Shown here: piece after piece, positions 25,512 to 34,991 of the stretch
How positions within the stretch are numbered: the stretch's first letter is position 1
Layout of the letters: each line of letters opens with the position of its first letter
NCBI RefSeq assembly: GCF_029637485.1
Contig: NZ_CP069128.1
Coordinates: 558,001 to 622,000 of the forward strand
From: Sphingomonas sp. LHG3406-1
GTDB lineage: Bacteria; Pseudomonadota; Alphaproteobacteria; Sphingomonadales; Sphingomonadaceae
Length of the DNA: 64,000 nucleotides
Direction: 5' to 3'
Notes under the pieces: generated by a model
What the model was told of the DNA's origin: nothing
Database searches by the model: none
What the model saw: only the letters and a program-made list of their open reading frames with translations
Program-made: the position numbers and the translations under genes

Positions 25512-26830
25512 AGCGCGTCCAGCAGGCCGTCGGCGGTCATGCCCGGCCCGGCCCGTTCCGCCGCACGGCCGTGCAGCCAGACGGCGGCGCAGGCGGCCTC
25601 GAAGGGCGGCATCCCGCGTGCTCGAAAGGCAGCGATCATGCCGGCAAGGACATCGCCCGTGCCCGCCGTCGCCAGCCAGGCAGGCGCCGGCGGTGCGAAG
25701 CCGAGCCGGCCGTCGGGCGCGGCGACGAGCGTGTCCGGACCCTTGTAGACGACGACCGCTCCGGAGGCCCGCGCCGCAGCGAGCGCCTGCTCGGCCTTGC
25801 TGCCTGGACCATCGCCGAACAAGGCGCCGAATTCTCCGGCATGGGGCGTGATCACCGCATCCTGCCCCTTCAGGCGCTCAGGCTCGCCGACCAGCCTGAT
25901 GGCGTCGGCATCGATCACCTTGGGCGCCCGGCTGGTCAGGGCGAGGGTCAGCAGCTGTGGCAGGTCGCCGAGGCCTGGCCCGACCAGGATGCAGCCGATG
26001 CGAGGGTCGCCAAGCTGCGCGTCGCCCGTCTGGACCACGGCCAGCGGCAGGCCGTCGATCGGCTTGCTGGTCGAGACGCGCACATAGCCGGCGCCGCTGC
26101 GCGCGGCGGCGGTCGCGGCGAGCGCAATGGCCCCTGGCATGGCGCCGGCCAAAGCATGAACGAGGCCGCGACTGTATTTGTGGGCGTCGGGCGCGATCGC
26201 CGGCAGCGCCGGCTCGCCAATCTCGTGCCAGTCGCTGGTCGCGGCGATCCCGATGTCGGCGAGCACCAGCCGGCCCATGGAGGGCATGGCGGGCATCAGG
26301 CGATGTGCGGGTTTGAGCGCTCCTAAAGCGAGCGTGAGGTCGAAGGCGGGTACCGGTGACAGCAGCGATCCGCTGTCGGCCTCCACACCGCTGGGCAGGT
26401 CGGCGGCGATAGCGAGGTTGGAGGCCGCAGCAAGATCAGAAAGTGTTTCACAAACAGAGGCTTCGAGCCCTCGCTTGAGGCCGGTTCCGAACAGGCAGTC
26501 GATGAGCAGGGGCGCTGGTTGCGCATCCGCCAATGCCCCGACCGGCCCCTTCCACTGCGCGCGCGCTCCCCGGGCGAGGTCGGAGGCGGGCTTGGCCAGC
26601 GAGGCGATGCTGACGGGCACGCCGCGCTCGGCAAGATACCGGCCGGCGACATAGCCGTCGCCGCCATTGTTGCCCGGACCGCAAAGGATCAGCGTGGGCA
26701 AGCCGCCCGAGAAGCGGAGGGCGGCATCGGCGAGGCTGTGCCCGGCACGCTCCATCAGCTCGGCAAGGCCGCAGGACGCCGCCTGCTCGGCAGCACGCAT
26801 GGCCGCGGCGGTGAGGATCGGCCGGTTCAC
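25508..26830 (-). CDS. Bifunctional NAD(P)H-hydrate epimerase/dehydratase
   Basis: 440 residues from GTG at 26830, chosen because it overlaps the ispE stop by 4 bases; an ATG nine codons upstream (26857) is the alternative. The N-terminal YjeF_N epimerase domain has CGPGNNGGDGYVAGR and AADLPSGVEAD; the C-terminal ADP-dependent dehydratase domain has ITPHAGEFGALF and LATAGTGDVLAGM. Together they repair hydrated NADH and NADPH. It sits in a tight minus-strand run with the RNA methyltransferase and ispE. Confidence 0.92.
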   Translation of the reverse strand: MNRPILTAAAMRAAEQAASCGLAELMERAGHSLADAALRFSGGLPTLILCGPGNNGGDGYVAGRYLAERGVPVSIASLAKPASDLARGARAQWKGPVGALADAQPAPLLIDCLFGTGLKRGLEASVCETLSDLAAASNLAIAADLPSGVEADSGSLLSPVPAFDLTLALGALKPAHRLMPAMPSMGRLVLADIGIAATSDWHEIGEPALPAIAPDAHKYSRGLVHALAGAMPGAIALAATAAARSGAGYVRVSTSKPIDGLPLAVVQTGDAQLGDPRIGCILVGPGLGDLPQLLTLALTSRAPKVIDADAIRLVGEPERLKGQDAVITPHAGEFGALFGDGPGSKAEQALAAARASGAVVVYKGPDTLVAAPDGRLGFAPPAPAWLATAGTGDVLAGMIAAFRARGMPPFEAACAAVWLHGRAAERAGPGMTADGLLDAL

Positions 26831-27642
26831 CGAAGACTGCTCGCCATGTGCCACCATCGTGGCGGACAGGCGGCTGCGGCGGCGTCACGCGCTTCCTCGC
26901 TGTCGAACAGCGCAAAGCAGGTGGCGCCGGAGCCGGACATGCGGGCAAGCTCGACGCCTTCTTGCGCGCCAAGCCAGTCCAGCACGTCGCCGATCGCCGG
27001 GACCAGCGCTCGGGCCGGCGGCTCGAGATCGTTGCGCCCTGCCCTCCACTCCCCGAGCGGACCGCCGTCGACGCCATTCCAGCTGGCGAAGACCTCGCGG
27101 GTCGAGAGGGCCTGCATTGGGTTGACGAGCAGCACCGGCCTGTCCGCCACCCCGGCATCCACCAGCATGAGTTCGTCGCCGGCCCCCGACCCGCGTGCGG
27201 TCATGCTGAGCAGGCAGGCAGGAACGTCGCTGCCAAGGGTCGGGGCGATACGTGCGGCAATATCAGGGTCGATGCTCCACAGGCGCGTCAGTAGGCGCAG
27301 CGCCGCCGCGGCGTCGGCCGATCCGCCGCCGATTCCGGAAGCGACGGGCAGGCGCTTGTCGAGGGTCAGGCGGACGCCCTTCCCCACCCGGGCCTCGGCC
27401 GCGAGGGCGCTGGCGGCGCGGTGGACGAGATTGCCCGGGCCATCGTCGAGCATCGCCGCGAACGGCCCGGTGACGGTCAGCGACAGGTCGTCGGCGAGGG
27501 CGGCGGTCAGCTTGTCGCCGTCGGTGCAGAAGGCGAAGACGGTTTCCAGATCGTGGCGGCCGTCGGCGCGCCTGCCCCGGACGTGGAGGGCGAGGTTGAT
27601 CTTGGCCGGCGCGATCTCGACATAGTCGGGACGGTCGGTCAC
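26827..27642 (-). CDS. ispE: 4-(cytidine 5'-diphospho)-2-C-methylerythritol kinase
   Basis: 271 residues, GTG start. GHMP kinase of the non-mevalonate (MEP) isoprenoid pathway. The phosphate loop is LPVASGIGGGSADAAAAL, the N-terminal AKINLALHV binds substrate, and MSGSGATCFALF is the C-terminal GHMP motif. Stop and start overlap the genes on either side by 4 bases, so translation is coupled with the TPR gene upstream and the NAD(P)HX repair gene downstream. Confidence 0.95.
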   Translation of the reverse strand: MTDRPDYVEIAPAKINLALHVRGRRADGRHDLETVFAFCTDGDKLTAALADDLSLTVTGPFAAMLDDGPGNLVHRAASALAAEARVGKGVRLTLDKRLPVASGIGGGSADAAAALRLLTRLWSIDPDIAARIAPTLGSDVPACLLSMTARGSGAGDELMLVDAGVADRPVLLVNPMQALSTREVFASWNGVDGGPLGEWRAGRNDLEPPARALVPAIGDVLDWLGAQEGVELARMSGSGATCFALFDSEEARDAAAAACPPRWWHMASSLR

Positions 27643-29321
27643 GGCGCCGCCGTTGCCGGGGTAAGGCCGGCGGCGATCTTCGCCTCGACCCGCGTCCTGA
27701 CGTCACTCTCGGCCGTCACCAGCGCCGCATTCCAGGCGAAGCGCGCTTCATATCTGCGCCCCGCCGTATAGAGCGCATCGCCGAGATGCTCGTTGATCTC
27801 CGACTGCGCGGGGTCACTGGCGGCGGCGCGTTGCAGGGTGGCAATCGCCTGGTCGACCCGGCCACGCTTGAACTGGGCCCAGCCGAGCGAATCGGTGATC
27901 GACGCATCGTCGGGCGCCCGACGGCTCGCCTCGGCGATCATCGCTTCGGCTTCGTCGAGCTGCTCGCCCCGTTCGAGACGGGCATAGCCGAGGTAGTTGA
28001 GGACGACCGGATTGTTTGGCGCGAGCTTGTGCGCGGCCTCGAGCGCCTGCTTGGCATCGGCCCAGCGCCCGGCCTGCTCAAGCGAGGCGCCGCGCAGGAG
28101 ATGGATCGACCAGGGATCGGAGCCGGGGCCGCCCTCTTCGACCAGCGCCAGCGAACGGGCAAAGGCGTCGGCTGCCTCCGCATGGCGGTTGGCGGCATCG
28201 AACACGTCGCCGAGCCGGCTCCAGTCGTCGGCAGTGACCCGGTCGCCCGCTTGGGCGAAGGCCTGCGCCCGCGCGATCGCTTCGGCCTGGCGGTCGGCGC
28301 GAAGCAAAGTGCGGATCTCGGCATCGCGCGCCTCGCTCTGGAAGGGCGAGTCTTGGGGCACGGAGCGGAAGACGGCCAGCGCATCGTCGGCGCGCTCCGC
28401 CCGCTCGAGCAGCAGGCCCAGCAGGACCGCCGTCTCCTCGTTGCGCGGATCGGCGAATCGGGCGACCTGCGCGATCCCGAGCGGAAGCGAGCGCCCGTCA
28501 TTGCCGTTGAGGGTGATGGCAAGGCCGGTCAGCAGCTCCGCATAGCCCTCGGCGGCGGTGGCGATGGGAAGGCGCGGACGACGGTCGGAAGCGAGCCATA
28601 CGGCGGCGTGGCGCAGCGTGACGTCACGGCCGGCAAGAAGGGCCTGGGCCTCGCCGGCACGACCGGCGCGGGTCAGGCCGGCGGCAAAGGCGATGCGCAG
28701 CCGGTCGCCGCGGCCGCCGGCTTCCCGCAAGGCGGCCGGGATCAGCGGCGCTGCGAGGTCGGCCTTGCCCGCGGCGAGCAGGATCAATGCTTTGTGTTCG
28801 GGCACGACCTGGGCGAGCGTGTCGTCGGGCCGAACGGTATCGAGGATGGCGACCGCTTCGCGCCAGCGCCGCCGCTCGCCGTGCGCCCAGGCACGGATGA
28901 AGGGCTGGAGAAAGCCGAGTTCGCGCGGCCAGGCGGTGCCGAAGGCCGCCTCACCCTTGCCGGCCCTGAGCGCGTCGGCGGCGAGCAGAAGCCGCGAATC
29001 GACCGCCAGTTCGTCCGGCCGCTGGCGCGCGGTGAGGCGAAGGGCAAGCGGCATGTCGCCGGCGAGGATGGCCTGGCCGAGCGCACGGGCGGCGATACCG
29101 CGGTCGTTCGGATCGGCAGCGGCCAGGCTGGCATAGAGGATGGCCGCCCGCCGCGCATCGCCGGCGCCGGCGGCCGCCCGGGCAAAGAGGAAGGTGCTGG
29201 CGCCCGAGCGCAGGAAGTTGACGCGCCCGACGTCTGGCGCCGCAGCGGCCGGGCTCGCCAACGACAGCCCGAGCAGGGCCAGAGTCAGCGAGAGACTACA
29301 TGTTCGGGTAATTGGGCCCAC
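27639..29321 (-). CDS. Large secreted TPR-repeat protein
   Basis: 560 residues. Signal peptide at 1-28 (ending ASPAAAAP). From about residue 40 on, repeated helix pairs of the tetratricopeptide kind run to the end, clearest in the last third (NNPVVLNYLGYARLERGEQLD; ITDSLGWAQFKRGRVDQAI; INEHLGDALYTAGRRYEARF). Probably a periplasmic or membrane-attached scaffold. The GTG start is preceded by GGAGGG and lies inside the 3' end of the ETF-quinone oxidoreductase gene (26-base overlap). Located between ispE and that gene; no direct functional link is evident. Confidence 0.85.
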   Translation of the reverse strand: MGPITRTCSLSLTLALLGLSLASPAAAAPDVGRVNFLRSGASTFLFARAAAGAGDARRAAILYASLAAADPNDRGIAARALGQAILAGDMPLALRLTARQRPDELAVDSRLLLAADALRAGKGEAAFGTAWPRELGFLQPFIRAWAHGERRRWREAVAILDTVRPDDTLAQVVPEHKALILLAAGKADLAAPLIPAALREAGGRGDRLRIAFAAGLTRAGRAGEAQALLAGRDVTLRHAAVWLASDRRPRLPIATAAEGYAELLTGLAITLNGNDGRSLPLGIAQVARFADPRNEETAVLLGLLLERAERADDALAVFRSVPQDSPFQSEARDAEIRTLLRADRQAEAIARAQAFAQAGDRVTADDWSRLGDVFDAANRHAEAADAFARSLALVEEGGPGSDPWSIHLLRGASLEQAGRWADAKQALEAAHKLAPNNPVVLNYLGYARLERGEQLDEAEAMIAEASRRAPDDASITDSLGWAQFKRGRVDQAIATLQRAAASDPAQSEINEHLGDALYTAGRRYEARFAWNAALVTAESDVRTRVEAKIAAGLTPATAAP

Positions 29322-30960
29322 CTCCGCCCTCCGGCGTCACCCAGTTGATGTTCTGACAGGGATCCTTGATGTCGCACGTCTTGCAGTGGACGCAATTCTG
29401 CGCGTTGATCTGCAGGCGCGGCGCGCCATTCTCGATCACATATTCGTAGACTCCGGCCGGGCAGTAGCGCTGCTCGGGACCGTCATAGTCCGGCAGGTTG
29501 ACCCGCGTCGGGATGGTCGGGTCCTTGAGCTGCAGGTGGACCGGCTGGTCTTCCTCGTGGTTGGTGTTCGACAGGAACACCGATGACAGCTTGTCGAAGC
29601 TGATGACGCCGTCGGGCTTGGGATAGTCGATCGGCGGCACCAGGTCGCGGCGCCACAGCGTCGTGTGGTCGGCGTGATGCTTCATCGTGACCGGCAGGCC
29701 GATGCCGAGCTGGCGCATCCACATGTCGGCGCCCGCGAGCACGGTGCCAATGGTGCTGCCAAACTTGGCAACCGCCGGCTCGACATTCTTCACCTTCCGC
29801 AATTCCTCGCCAATCCAGCCGTTTCTGACCGACGGCTCATAGTCGGCGAGAACATCGGAACGGCGGTCGGCGGCGATGGCGGCGAAAGCGGCGTCCGCCG
29901 CCAGCATGCCCGACTTCATCGCGGTGTGGGTGCCCTTGATGCGGGGCACGTTGACGAACCCGGCCGAGCAGCCGATCAGCGCGCCGCCCGGGAAGGCGAG
30001 CTTCGGAATGGACTGCCAGCCACCCTCGTTGATCGCGCGGGCACCGTAGGAGACGCGGCGACCGCCCTCGAGCAGGGCACGGATGGAGGGATGCTGCTTC
30101 CAGCGCTGCATTTCGTCGAAGGGCGACAGGTGCGGGTTCTTGTAGCTGAGCGCGATCACGAAGCCGATCGACAGCTGGTTATTGTCCTGGTGGTAGATCC
30201 AGCCACCGCCCCAGGCATCGTCGAGCGGCCAGCCCTGGGTGTGGATGACGGTGCCCGGGGAATGCTTGTCGGGATCGATGTCCCACAATTCCTTGATGCC
30301 GATGCCGTAGACCTGCGGCTGGCAGTCGGCCTCGAGGTCATACTGCTTCTTCAGCTGCTTGGTGAGCGACCCGCGGGCGCCCTCGGCGAAGAAGGTGTAG
30401 CGGGCGTGGAGCTCCATGCCGGGCTGATAGTCGCCCTTCTGCTCGCCGTCGCGACCGATGCCCATGGCCCCGGTGGCGACGCCCTTCACCGAGCCGTCCT
30501 CGTGGTAGAGGATTTCGGCGGCGGGGAAGCCGGGGAAGATCTCGACGCCGAGCTCCTCCGCCTGGCCGGCGAACCAGCGGCAGAGATTGGCGAGGCTGCC
30601 GGTGAAGGTCCCCTTGTTGTCCATGAAGCTCGGCATCATGAGATGGGGGAAATGAAAATGCTTGTTCTTCGTCAGCACCCAATGCTGGTTGCTGGTGACG
30701 GGCACGCGGTTGAGCAGGCACGACGAATCCTCGCGCCAGCCCGGTAGCAGCTCGTCGAGGCTCTTCGGATCGATGACCGCGCCCGACAGGATGTGGGCGC
30801 CGACTTCCGAGCCTTTCTCGAGGATACAGACGGAAAGCTCCCGCCCGGCCTCGTTGGCGAGCTGCTTCAGGCGGATCGCGGCGCTGAGCCCGGCAGGCCC
30901 GGCGCCGACGATCACGACGTCATATTCCATCGACTCCCGGTCACTCATCGATTGCTGCAT
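29296..30960 (-). CDS. Electron-transfer flavoprotein-ubiquinone oxidoreductase
   Basis: 554 residues. The enzyme passes electrons from ETF (fatty acid and amino acid oxidation) to ubiquinone at the inner membrane. FAD site VVIVGAGPAGLSAAIRL near the N-terminus; ubiquinone/FAD segment FPGGALIGCSAGFVNVP; C-terminal 4Fe-4S ligands in YCPAGVYEY and CVHCKTCDIKDPC. Start options are ATGs at 30960, 30948 and 30930; the last begins directly at the FAD motif. Complete and well conserved. Confidence 0.96.
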   Translation of the reverse strand: MQQSMSDRESMEYDVVIVGAGPAGLSAAIRLKQLANEAGRELSVCILEKGSEVGAHILSGAVIDPKSLDELLPGWREDSSCLLNRVPVTSNQHWVLTKNKHFHFPHLMMPSFMDNKGTFTGSLANLCRWFAGQAEELGVEIFPGFPAAEILYHEDGSVKGVATGAMGIGRDGEQKGDYQPGMELHARYTFFAEGARGSLTKQLKKQYDLEADCQPQVYGIGIKELWDIDPDKHSPGTVIHTQGWPLDDAWGGGWIYHQDNNQLSIGFVIALSYKNPHLSPFDEMQRWKQHPSIRALLEGGRRVSYGARAINEGGWQSIPKLAFPGGALIGCSAGFVNVPRIKGTHTAMKSGMLAADAAFAAIAADRRSDVLADYEPSVRNGWIGEELRKVKNVEPAVAKFGSTIGTVLAGADMWMRQLGIGLPVTMKHHADHTTLWRRDLVPPIDYPKPDGVISFDKLSSVFLSNTNHEEDQPVHLQLKDPTIPTRVNLPDYDGPEQRYCPAGVYEYVIENGAPRLQINAQNCVHCKTCDIKDPCQNINWVTPEGGGGPNYPNM

Positions 30961-31038
30961 TCCCTTGCAAAGACTTGCGAATGGGCTTGGCGCTCGCGGC
31001 CCCTTCCGTCAATGGCCGCAAGGTCTATAGCTGGTCCG

Positions 31039-31809
31039 ATGAGCGAGGGGATGGAGGCGGACGGACTGAGCCGGGCTGAGGCGAGCGCCCTGCTGGCCTG
31101 GTGGCTTGAAGCCGGCGTCGACGTCGCCATCCAGGAGGAGCCGCGCGACTGGCGGGTGCGGGCTGCTCATTCCGGGCATGACGCGCCAAGCGGTGCTGGC
31201 GAGGAACTGTCGCCACAAGTCCTGCCGCAGCCCCTCCCGCAAGCGGGAGGGGAGGCGCAGCAGGTTTCTCGCGAGCGCCCGACCTCTCTCGAAGCCTTTC
31301 ACGCCTGGCTCGCCGAGACCGCCGACCTGCCGCTGTTCCGGGCCGGGGCCGCGCGTGCCCTGCCGCATGGGCCGACCGACGCCGAGCTGATGCTGATCGC
31401 CGGGATCCCGGCGGCGGAAGACGTCGCCGAAGGACAGCCGATCGGCGGCGAGGCCTGGGCGCTGACTGTGCGAATGCTGTCCGCGATCGGCCTCGGGCCC
31501 GACCAGGCCTATGTCGCCGCCCTCACCTGCTTCTCCAGCGCCGGCACCCGTTTTGCCCAGCACGAGACCGATGCCTGCCGGGAGACGATGCTGGCGCAGA
31601 TCGCGCTCGCCGCGCCCAAGCGGCTGCTGCTGTTCGGCGATGCACCGGCCAAGCTCCTGCTCGGCCAGCCAATGGCCAATGCCCGGGGCAAGGTGCACAA
31701 GATCGCGGGCATTCCCGCAGTCGTTACTTTTCCACCGCGCCACCTCATCCAGAACAGCGCGCACAAGGCGCTGGCCTGGTCCGACCTCCTGCTGATCATG
31801 GGTGAATGA
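31039..31809 (+). CDS. Uracil-DNA glycosylase superfamily protein with degenerate active-site motifs
   Basis: 256 residues. The C-terminal 150 residues align in outline with family 4/5-type UDGs: MLIAGIPAAEDVAEGQPIGG corresponds to the GEAPGxxED motif, LTVRMLSAIGL to the following helix, and FPPRHLIQN to the usual HPSYLLR. Both catalytic motifs differ strongly from active enzymes: the first has lost its GEAPG core, and the second lacks the His-Pro-Ser. The N-terminal Fe-S cysteines are also missing. Activity is doubtful; a structural or lost-function role is possible. The segment at residues 64-72 is encoded by a palindromic repeat. The stop overlaps the transglycosylase start. Confidence 0.75.
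   Translation: MSEGMEADGLSRAEASALLAWWLEAGVDVAIQEEPRDWRVRAAHSGHDAPSGAGEELSPQVLPQPLPQAGGEAQQVSRERPTSLEAFHAWLAETADLPLFRAGAARALPHGPTDAELMLIAGIPAAEDVAEGQPIGGEAWALTVRMLSAIGLGPDQAYVAALTCFSSAGTRFAQHETDACRETMLAQIALAAPKRLLLFGDAPAKLLLGQPMANARGKVHKIAGIPAVVTFPPRHLIQNSAHKALAWSDLLLIMGE
31231..31252. repeat. Perfect 10-bp palindrome inside the UDG-like gene
   Basis: CCCCTCCCGC and GCGGGAGGGG around AA. This kind of hairpin is common between genes in sphingomonads, but here it is translated (about PLPQAGG) in the N-terminal linker of the UDG-like protein. Confidence 0.7.
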
Positions 31810-33623
31810 TCTTGTCCCTGCCCCTGTTGCTTGCCTCCTTCCTCGCTTCCACCCAGCCGGCCACGCCGCCCGACGATCCGCTCGCCCCCATTCAGGAGCC
31901 GCACGAGGCCGAGACCCCTCCAACGCCGATCCCGCCGACCCTGCCGCAGCCGGTGGTGATGGTACCAAAGGACTGGCCGGGCGTGTTCTCGGCGATCCGG
32001 GCATCGCAATGGAGTGCCGCTTCGGCCGGCATCGCCGCCCTGCCGCGTTCGCCGCTGACCGCGCTTGCAAGAGCCCAGCTCTACACCGCCAAGGGATCGC
32101 CGCCGGTGACCGCCGAGCAGTTGCTGGCGCTGCTGGCGGAAGCGCCGGAGCTGCCGCAAGCCGACCAGCTGCAGCGGATGGCGCTTGGCCGGGGTGCGGT
32201 GCGGACGCCGCCCGTGCCTCGCCGCGCGGCACTGGTCCCGATCGGCAGCACGCCGCGCCGCGGACGTTCGGGCCCCGTCACGGGCGAGCCGGAAGTCGAC
32301 CGGCTCCGCCGCGCGCTCGAGCCCTATGTGAAGGCGGACGATGCGGCCGGAGCCGAGGCCCTGCTGACCGCCTCGTTGCCGCTGATCAGTGCCGAGGCCC
32401 GGGCCGAGCTCGGCCAGCGGGTCGCCTGGATCTACTATGTGCGGGGCGAGAATGCACAGGCCCGGCGGCTCGCCGACCTCGCGCGCGGACCTTATACGCC
32501 GCCGCCGCTGCCTGTCGCCGAGCCCTTCCCCGAACAGGCGCTCACGACTCCCGCGCTTCCTGCCCCGGTTCCGTCGCTGTCGGTAACCCGCGCGCCGACC
32601 GGACCCTGGTCGGTCCAGGCCGAATGGGTGAGCGGGCTGGCGAGCTGGCGCCTGAACGATTGCGACACGGCCGCCCGGGCCTTCCGCGAAGTCGGCCAGC
32701 GCTCGAGCGAGGCGAGCCTTGCGGCGGCCGGCTATTACTGGTCGTCGCGGGCGGAGATGGCCTGCCGGCGACCGGCCGCCGTGCAGCCGTTGCTGCGCCT
32801 TGCCGCCCGCAATCCGGAGACCTTCTACGGCATGATCGCGCGGCGCGCCCTGTGGCTGGAGACCAAGGTCGCCCCGCTTGCCCCGACCGCCGCCACGACC
32901 GTCGCCCGCCTGCCCAATATCACCAGGGCCGAGGCGCTGGTGCAGATCGGCGAGCGCGACCTCGCCGGCGAACTGCTCCGTCACCAGGCACGGATCGGGG
33001 CGCCGGCCGACCAGACGGGCCTGGTCGCGGTCGCCCGTCGGCTGGAGCTTGCCGCGACCCAGCATTTCCTCGGTCATTTCGGCCAGCCCGGCGCGCGGGT
33101 CCCGGCCGCGGCCCGCTATCCCGCACCGAGCTGGGCACCGCGCGAGGGCTGGCGGATCGATCCGTCACTCGGGCTCGCGCATGCGCTGCAGGAATCCTCC
33201 TTCCGCTCCGAAGCGGTCAGCCAGGCCGGTGCGGTGGGGCTGATGCAGGTGCTTCCGACGACCCGGGACCTGATCGTCCGCAGCCGCGGCCTCGCCAACG
33301 GCAACCTAAAGGATCCGGCGACCAACATGAGCTTCGGCCAGGCCTGGATCGAGTGGATGCGCACGCACCAGGCGACCGGCGGCCGGCTGCCAAAGGTCAT
33401 TGCGAGCTACAATGCCGGGCCGCTTCCGGTCGGCCGCTGGCAGGTCAACGATCGCGGCGATCCCTTGCTGTGGATCGAGTCCATGCCATTCTGGGAAACG
33501 CGCTTCTACGTACCAGCGGTGATGCGCAACCTGTGGGTCTACCAGGGCTTTGCAGGCACGCCCACGGTAACGCTTGGTGAACTCGCCCAGCATCGCTGGC
33601 CGAGCTTCCCGGAGAAGCGCTGA
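31806..33623 (+). CDS. Soluble lytic transglycosylase (SLT type)
   Basis: 605 residues. Signal peptide with short start (MILSLPLLLASFLAST), Pro-rich stretch, a long alpha-helical (TPR-like) doughnut region as in Slt70, and the C-terminal SLT domain. Catalytic Glu is in AHALQESSFRSEA; GAVGLMQVLPTT, VIASYNAGP and ETRFYVPAVMRNLWVY are the conserved transglycosylase motifs. The enzyme cleaves peptidoglycan with 1,6-anhydro-MurNAc formation in the periplasm. The ATG overlaps the stop of the UDG-like gene by 4 bases. Confidence 0.93.
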   Translation: MILSLPLLLASFLASTQPATPPDDPLAPIQEPHEAETPPTPIPPTLPQPVVMVPKDWPGVFSAIRASQWSAASAGIAALPRSPLTALARAQLYTAKGSPPVTAEQLLALLAEAPELPQADQLQRMALGRGAVRTPPVPRRAALVPIGSTPRRGRSGPVTGEPEVDRLRRALEPYVKADDAAGAEALLTASLPLISAEARAELGQRVAWIYYVRGENAQARRLADLARGPYTPPPLPVAEPFPEQALTTPALPAPVPSLSVTRAPTGPWSVQAEWVSGLASWRLNDCDTAARAFREVGQRSSEASLAAAGYYWSSRAEMACRRPAAVQPLLRLAARNPETFYGMIARRALWLETKVAPLAPTAATTVARLPNITRAEALVQIGERDLAGELLRHQARIGAPADQTGLVAVARRLELAATQHFLGHFGQPGARVPAAARYPAPSWAPREGWRIDPSLGLAHALQESSFRSEAVSQAGAVGLMQVLPTTRDLIVRSRGLANGNLKDPATNMSFGQAWIEWMRTHQATGGRLPKVIASYNAGPLPVGRWQVNDRGDPLLWIESMPFWETRFYVPAVMRNLWVYQGFAGTPTVTLGELAQHRWPSFPEKR

Positions 33624-33626
33624 ACG

Positions 33627-33785
33627 TCAGTTGCGGTAGAGGAAGCCCGGAAAGGGCAAGCTCCCCTGCCGAGGCACTTTCCTCTTCTGGTCCTGCTCGA
33701 AGGCAAGACGCTGCTCCTCGGCGAGGCTGAGGCGCGGAGCAGGCGACTCGATTCTGGAAAGCCGTTCCTTGTCCATGGCTTGCAT
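33627..33785 (-). CDS. Small hypothetical protein
   Basis: 52 residues from the ATG at 33785, beginning with MQAMDKERLS and continuing through RLSLAEEQRLAFEQDQKRK. It is charged and probably helical, and ends in GSLPFPGFLYRN. No ribosome site is obvious and the frame stays open upstream (to 34121) inside the radical SAM gene. Convergent to the transglycosylase with only 3 bases between stops. May be a real small gene; evidence is limited to codon use and position. Confidence 0.4.
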   Translation of the reverse strand: MQAMDKERLSRIESPAPRLSLAEEQRLAFEQDQKRKVPRQGSLPFPGFLYRN

Positions 33786-33876
33786 GATGAAGGAGCGAGG
33801 TGACAGCCTCCGCTCACTTATATTGCAGGACCAAGTCGTTCTTGTTCTGTTCTGCGCTTGGCGGTAGACTCGCGGG

Positions 33877-34947
33877 ATGCCGGTCGAGTCGACTTCGGGC
33901 CGCGGGGCGACGCGCAATGCGGTGCCGACGCGCTTCAACCTGCCAGAGCGGCTGATCGAGGGCGACTGGCTCGACGAGGTGGAAGCCCTGGACGGCGTCA
34001 CGCAGCGGCGGACAACGGTCACCGTCGAGCGGCCGAAGAGCATCCTCACCCGCAACCAGTCCGCCGACATCGGCTTCGACCGGTCGGTAAACCCGTATCG
34101 CGGCTGCGAGCATGGCTGCATCTATTGTTTCGCGCGGCCGACCCACGCCTATCACGACCTGTCGCCCGGCGTGGACTTCGAGAGCCGGCTGTTCGTGAAG
34201 CCTGATGCCGCCAAGCTGCTCCATGCCGCCTTGTCGCGGCCGGGCTATGATTGCGCGCCGATTGCGCTCGGCACCAACACCGATCCCTACCAGCCGATCG
34301 AGGGCAAGTGGCGGGTGACCCGCGCCATCCTCGAACTGCTGAACGAGACGGACCACCCTTTCACCATCACGACCAAGTCGGACCGGGTGCTCCGCGACCT
34401 CGACCTGATCGCGCCGGCCGCCCACAAGGGGCTGGCGGCGGTGGCGATGTCGGTCACGTCGCTCGATCCCGCGATCAGCCGGACGCTCGAGCCACGCGCC
34501 CCGGCAGGGCGGAAGCGGATCGAGGCGATCAGGCGTCTGAACGAGGCGGGCGTCCCCACCCTGCTGGCGGTGGCTCCGGTCATCCCGCAGATCACCGACC
34601 ATGAGATGGAGCGGATCGTCGAGGCCGGCGCCGAGGCGGGCGCGCGAGCCGGCTTCTACCTTCCCATCCGCCTGCCGCACGAAGTGGCGCCGCTGTTCCG
34701 CGCCTGGCTCGACGACCATTATCCCGATCGCGCCGGCAAGGTGATGGCGACCATCCAGTCGCTTCGCGGCGGCAAGGACAATGATCCCAATTTCTTTACC
34801 CGAATGCAGGGCCAGGGACCGTGGGCCGACCTGCTGCGCACCCGCTTCGAGCTGGCGGCGCGCAAGGCGGGGCTGGGCACGGCCAGGCTCAAGCTGCGCC
34901 GCGACCTCTTCCGCCCGCCCGAGGGAAGGCAGATGCGATTGCTCTGA
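33877..34947 (+). CDS. Radical SAM protein, PA0069 family
   Basis: 356 residues. The radical SAM cluster motif CEHGCIYCFAR (C-x3-C-x2-C) follows NPYRGC; GTNTDPYQPIEGKWRVTR and FTITTKSDRVLRD continue the barrel. The PA0069-like family shares these features and its function is unknown; relatives act on DNA photolesions (spore photoproduct lyase-like) or other substrates. It stands alone between the small minus-strand gene and the M28 peptidase gene. Chosen start ATG at 33877 precedes the conserved region by about 70 residues. Confidence 0.88.
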   Translation: MPVESTSGRGATRNAVPTRFNLPERLIEGDWLDEVEALDGVTQRRTTVTVERPKSILTRNQSADIGFDRSVNPYRGCEHGCIYCFARPTHAYHDLSPGVDFESRLFVKPDAAKLLHAALSRPGYDCAPIALGTNTDPYQPIEGKWRVTRAILELLNETDHPFTITTKSDRVLRDLDLIAPAAHKGLAAVAMSVTSLDPAISRTLEPRAPAGRKRIEAIRRLNEAGVPTLLAVAPVIPQITDHEMERIVEAGAEAGARAGFYLPIRLPHEVAPLFRAWLDDHYPDRAGKVMATIQSLRGGKDNDPNFFTRMQGQGPWADLLRTRFELAARKAGLGTARLKLRRDLFRPPEGRQMRLL

Positions 34948-34991
34948 CGAAGCAGGCTTGCGGCGGGCCCTTGCGGGACTAAACCAGCGCC

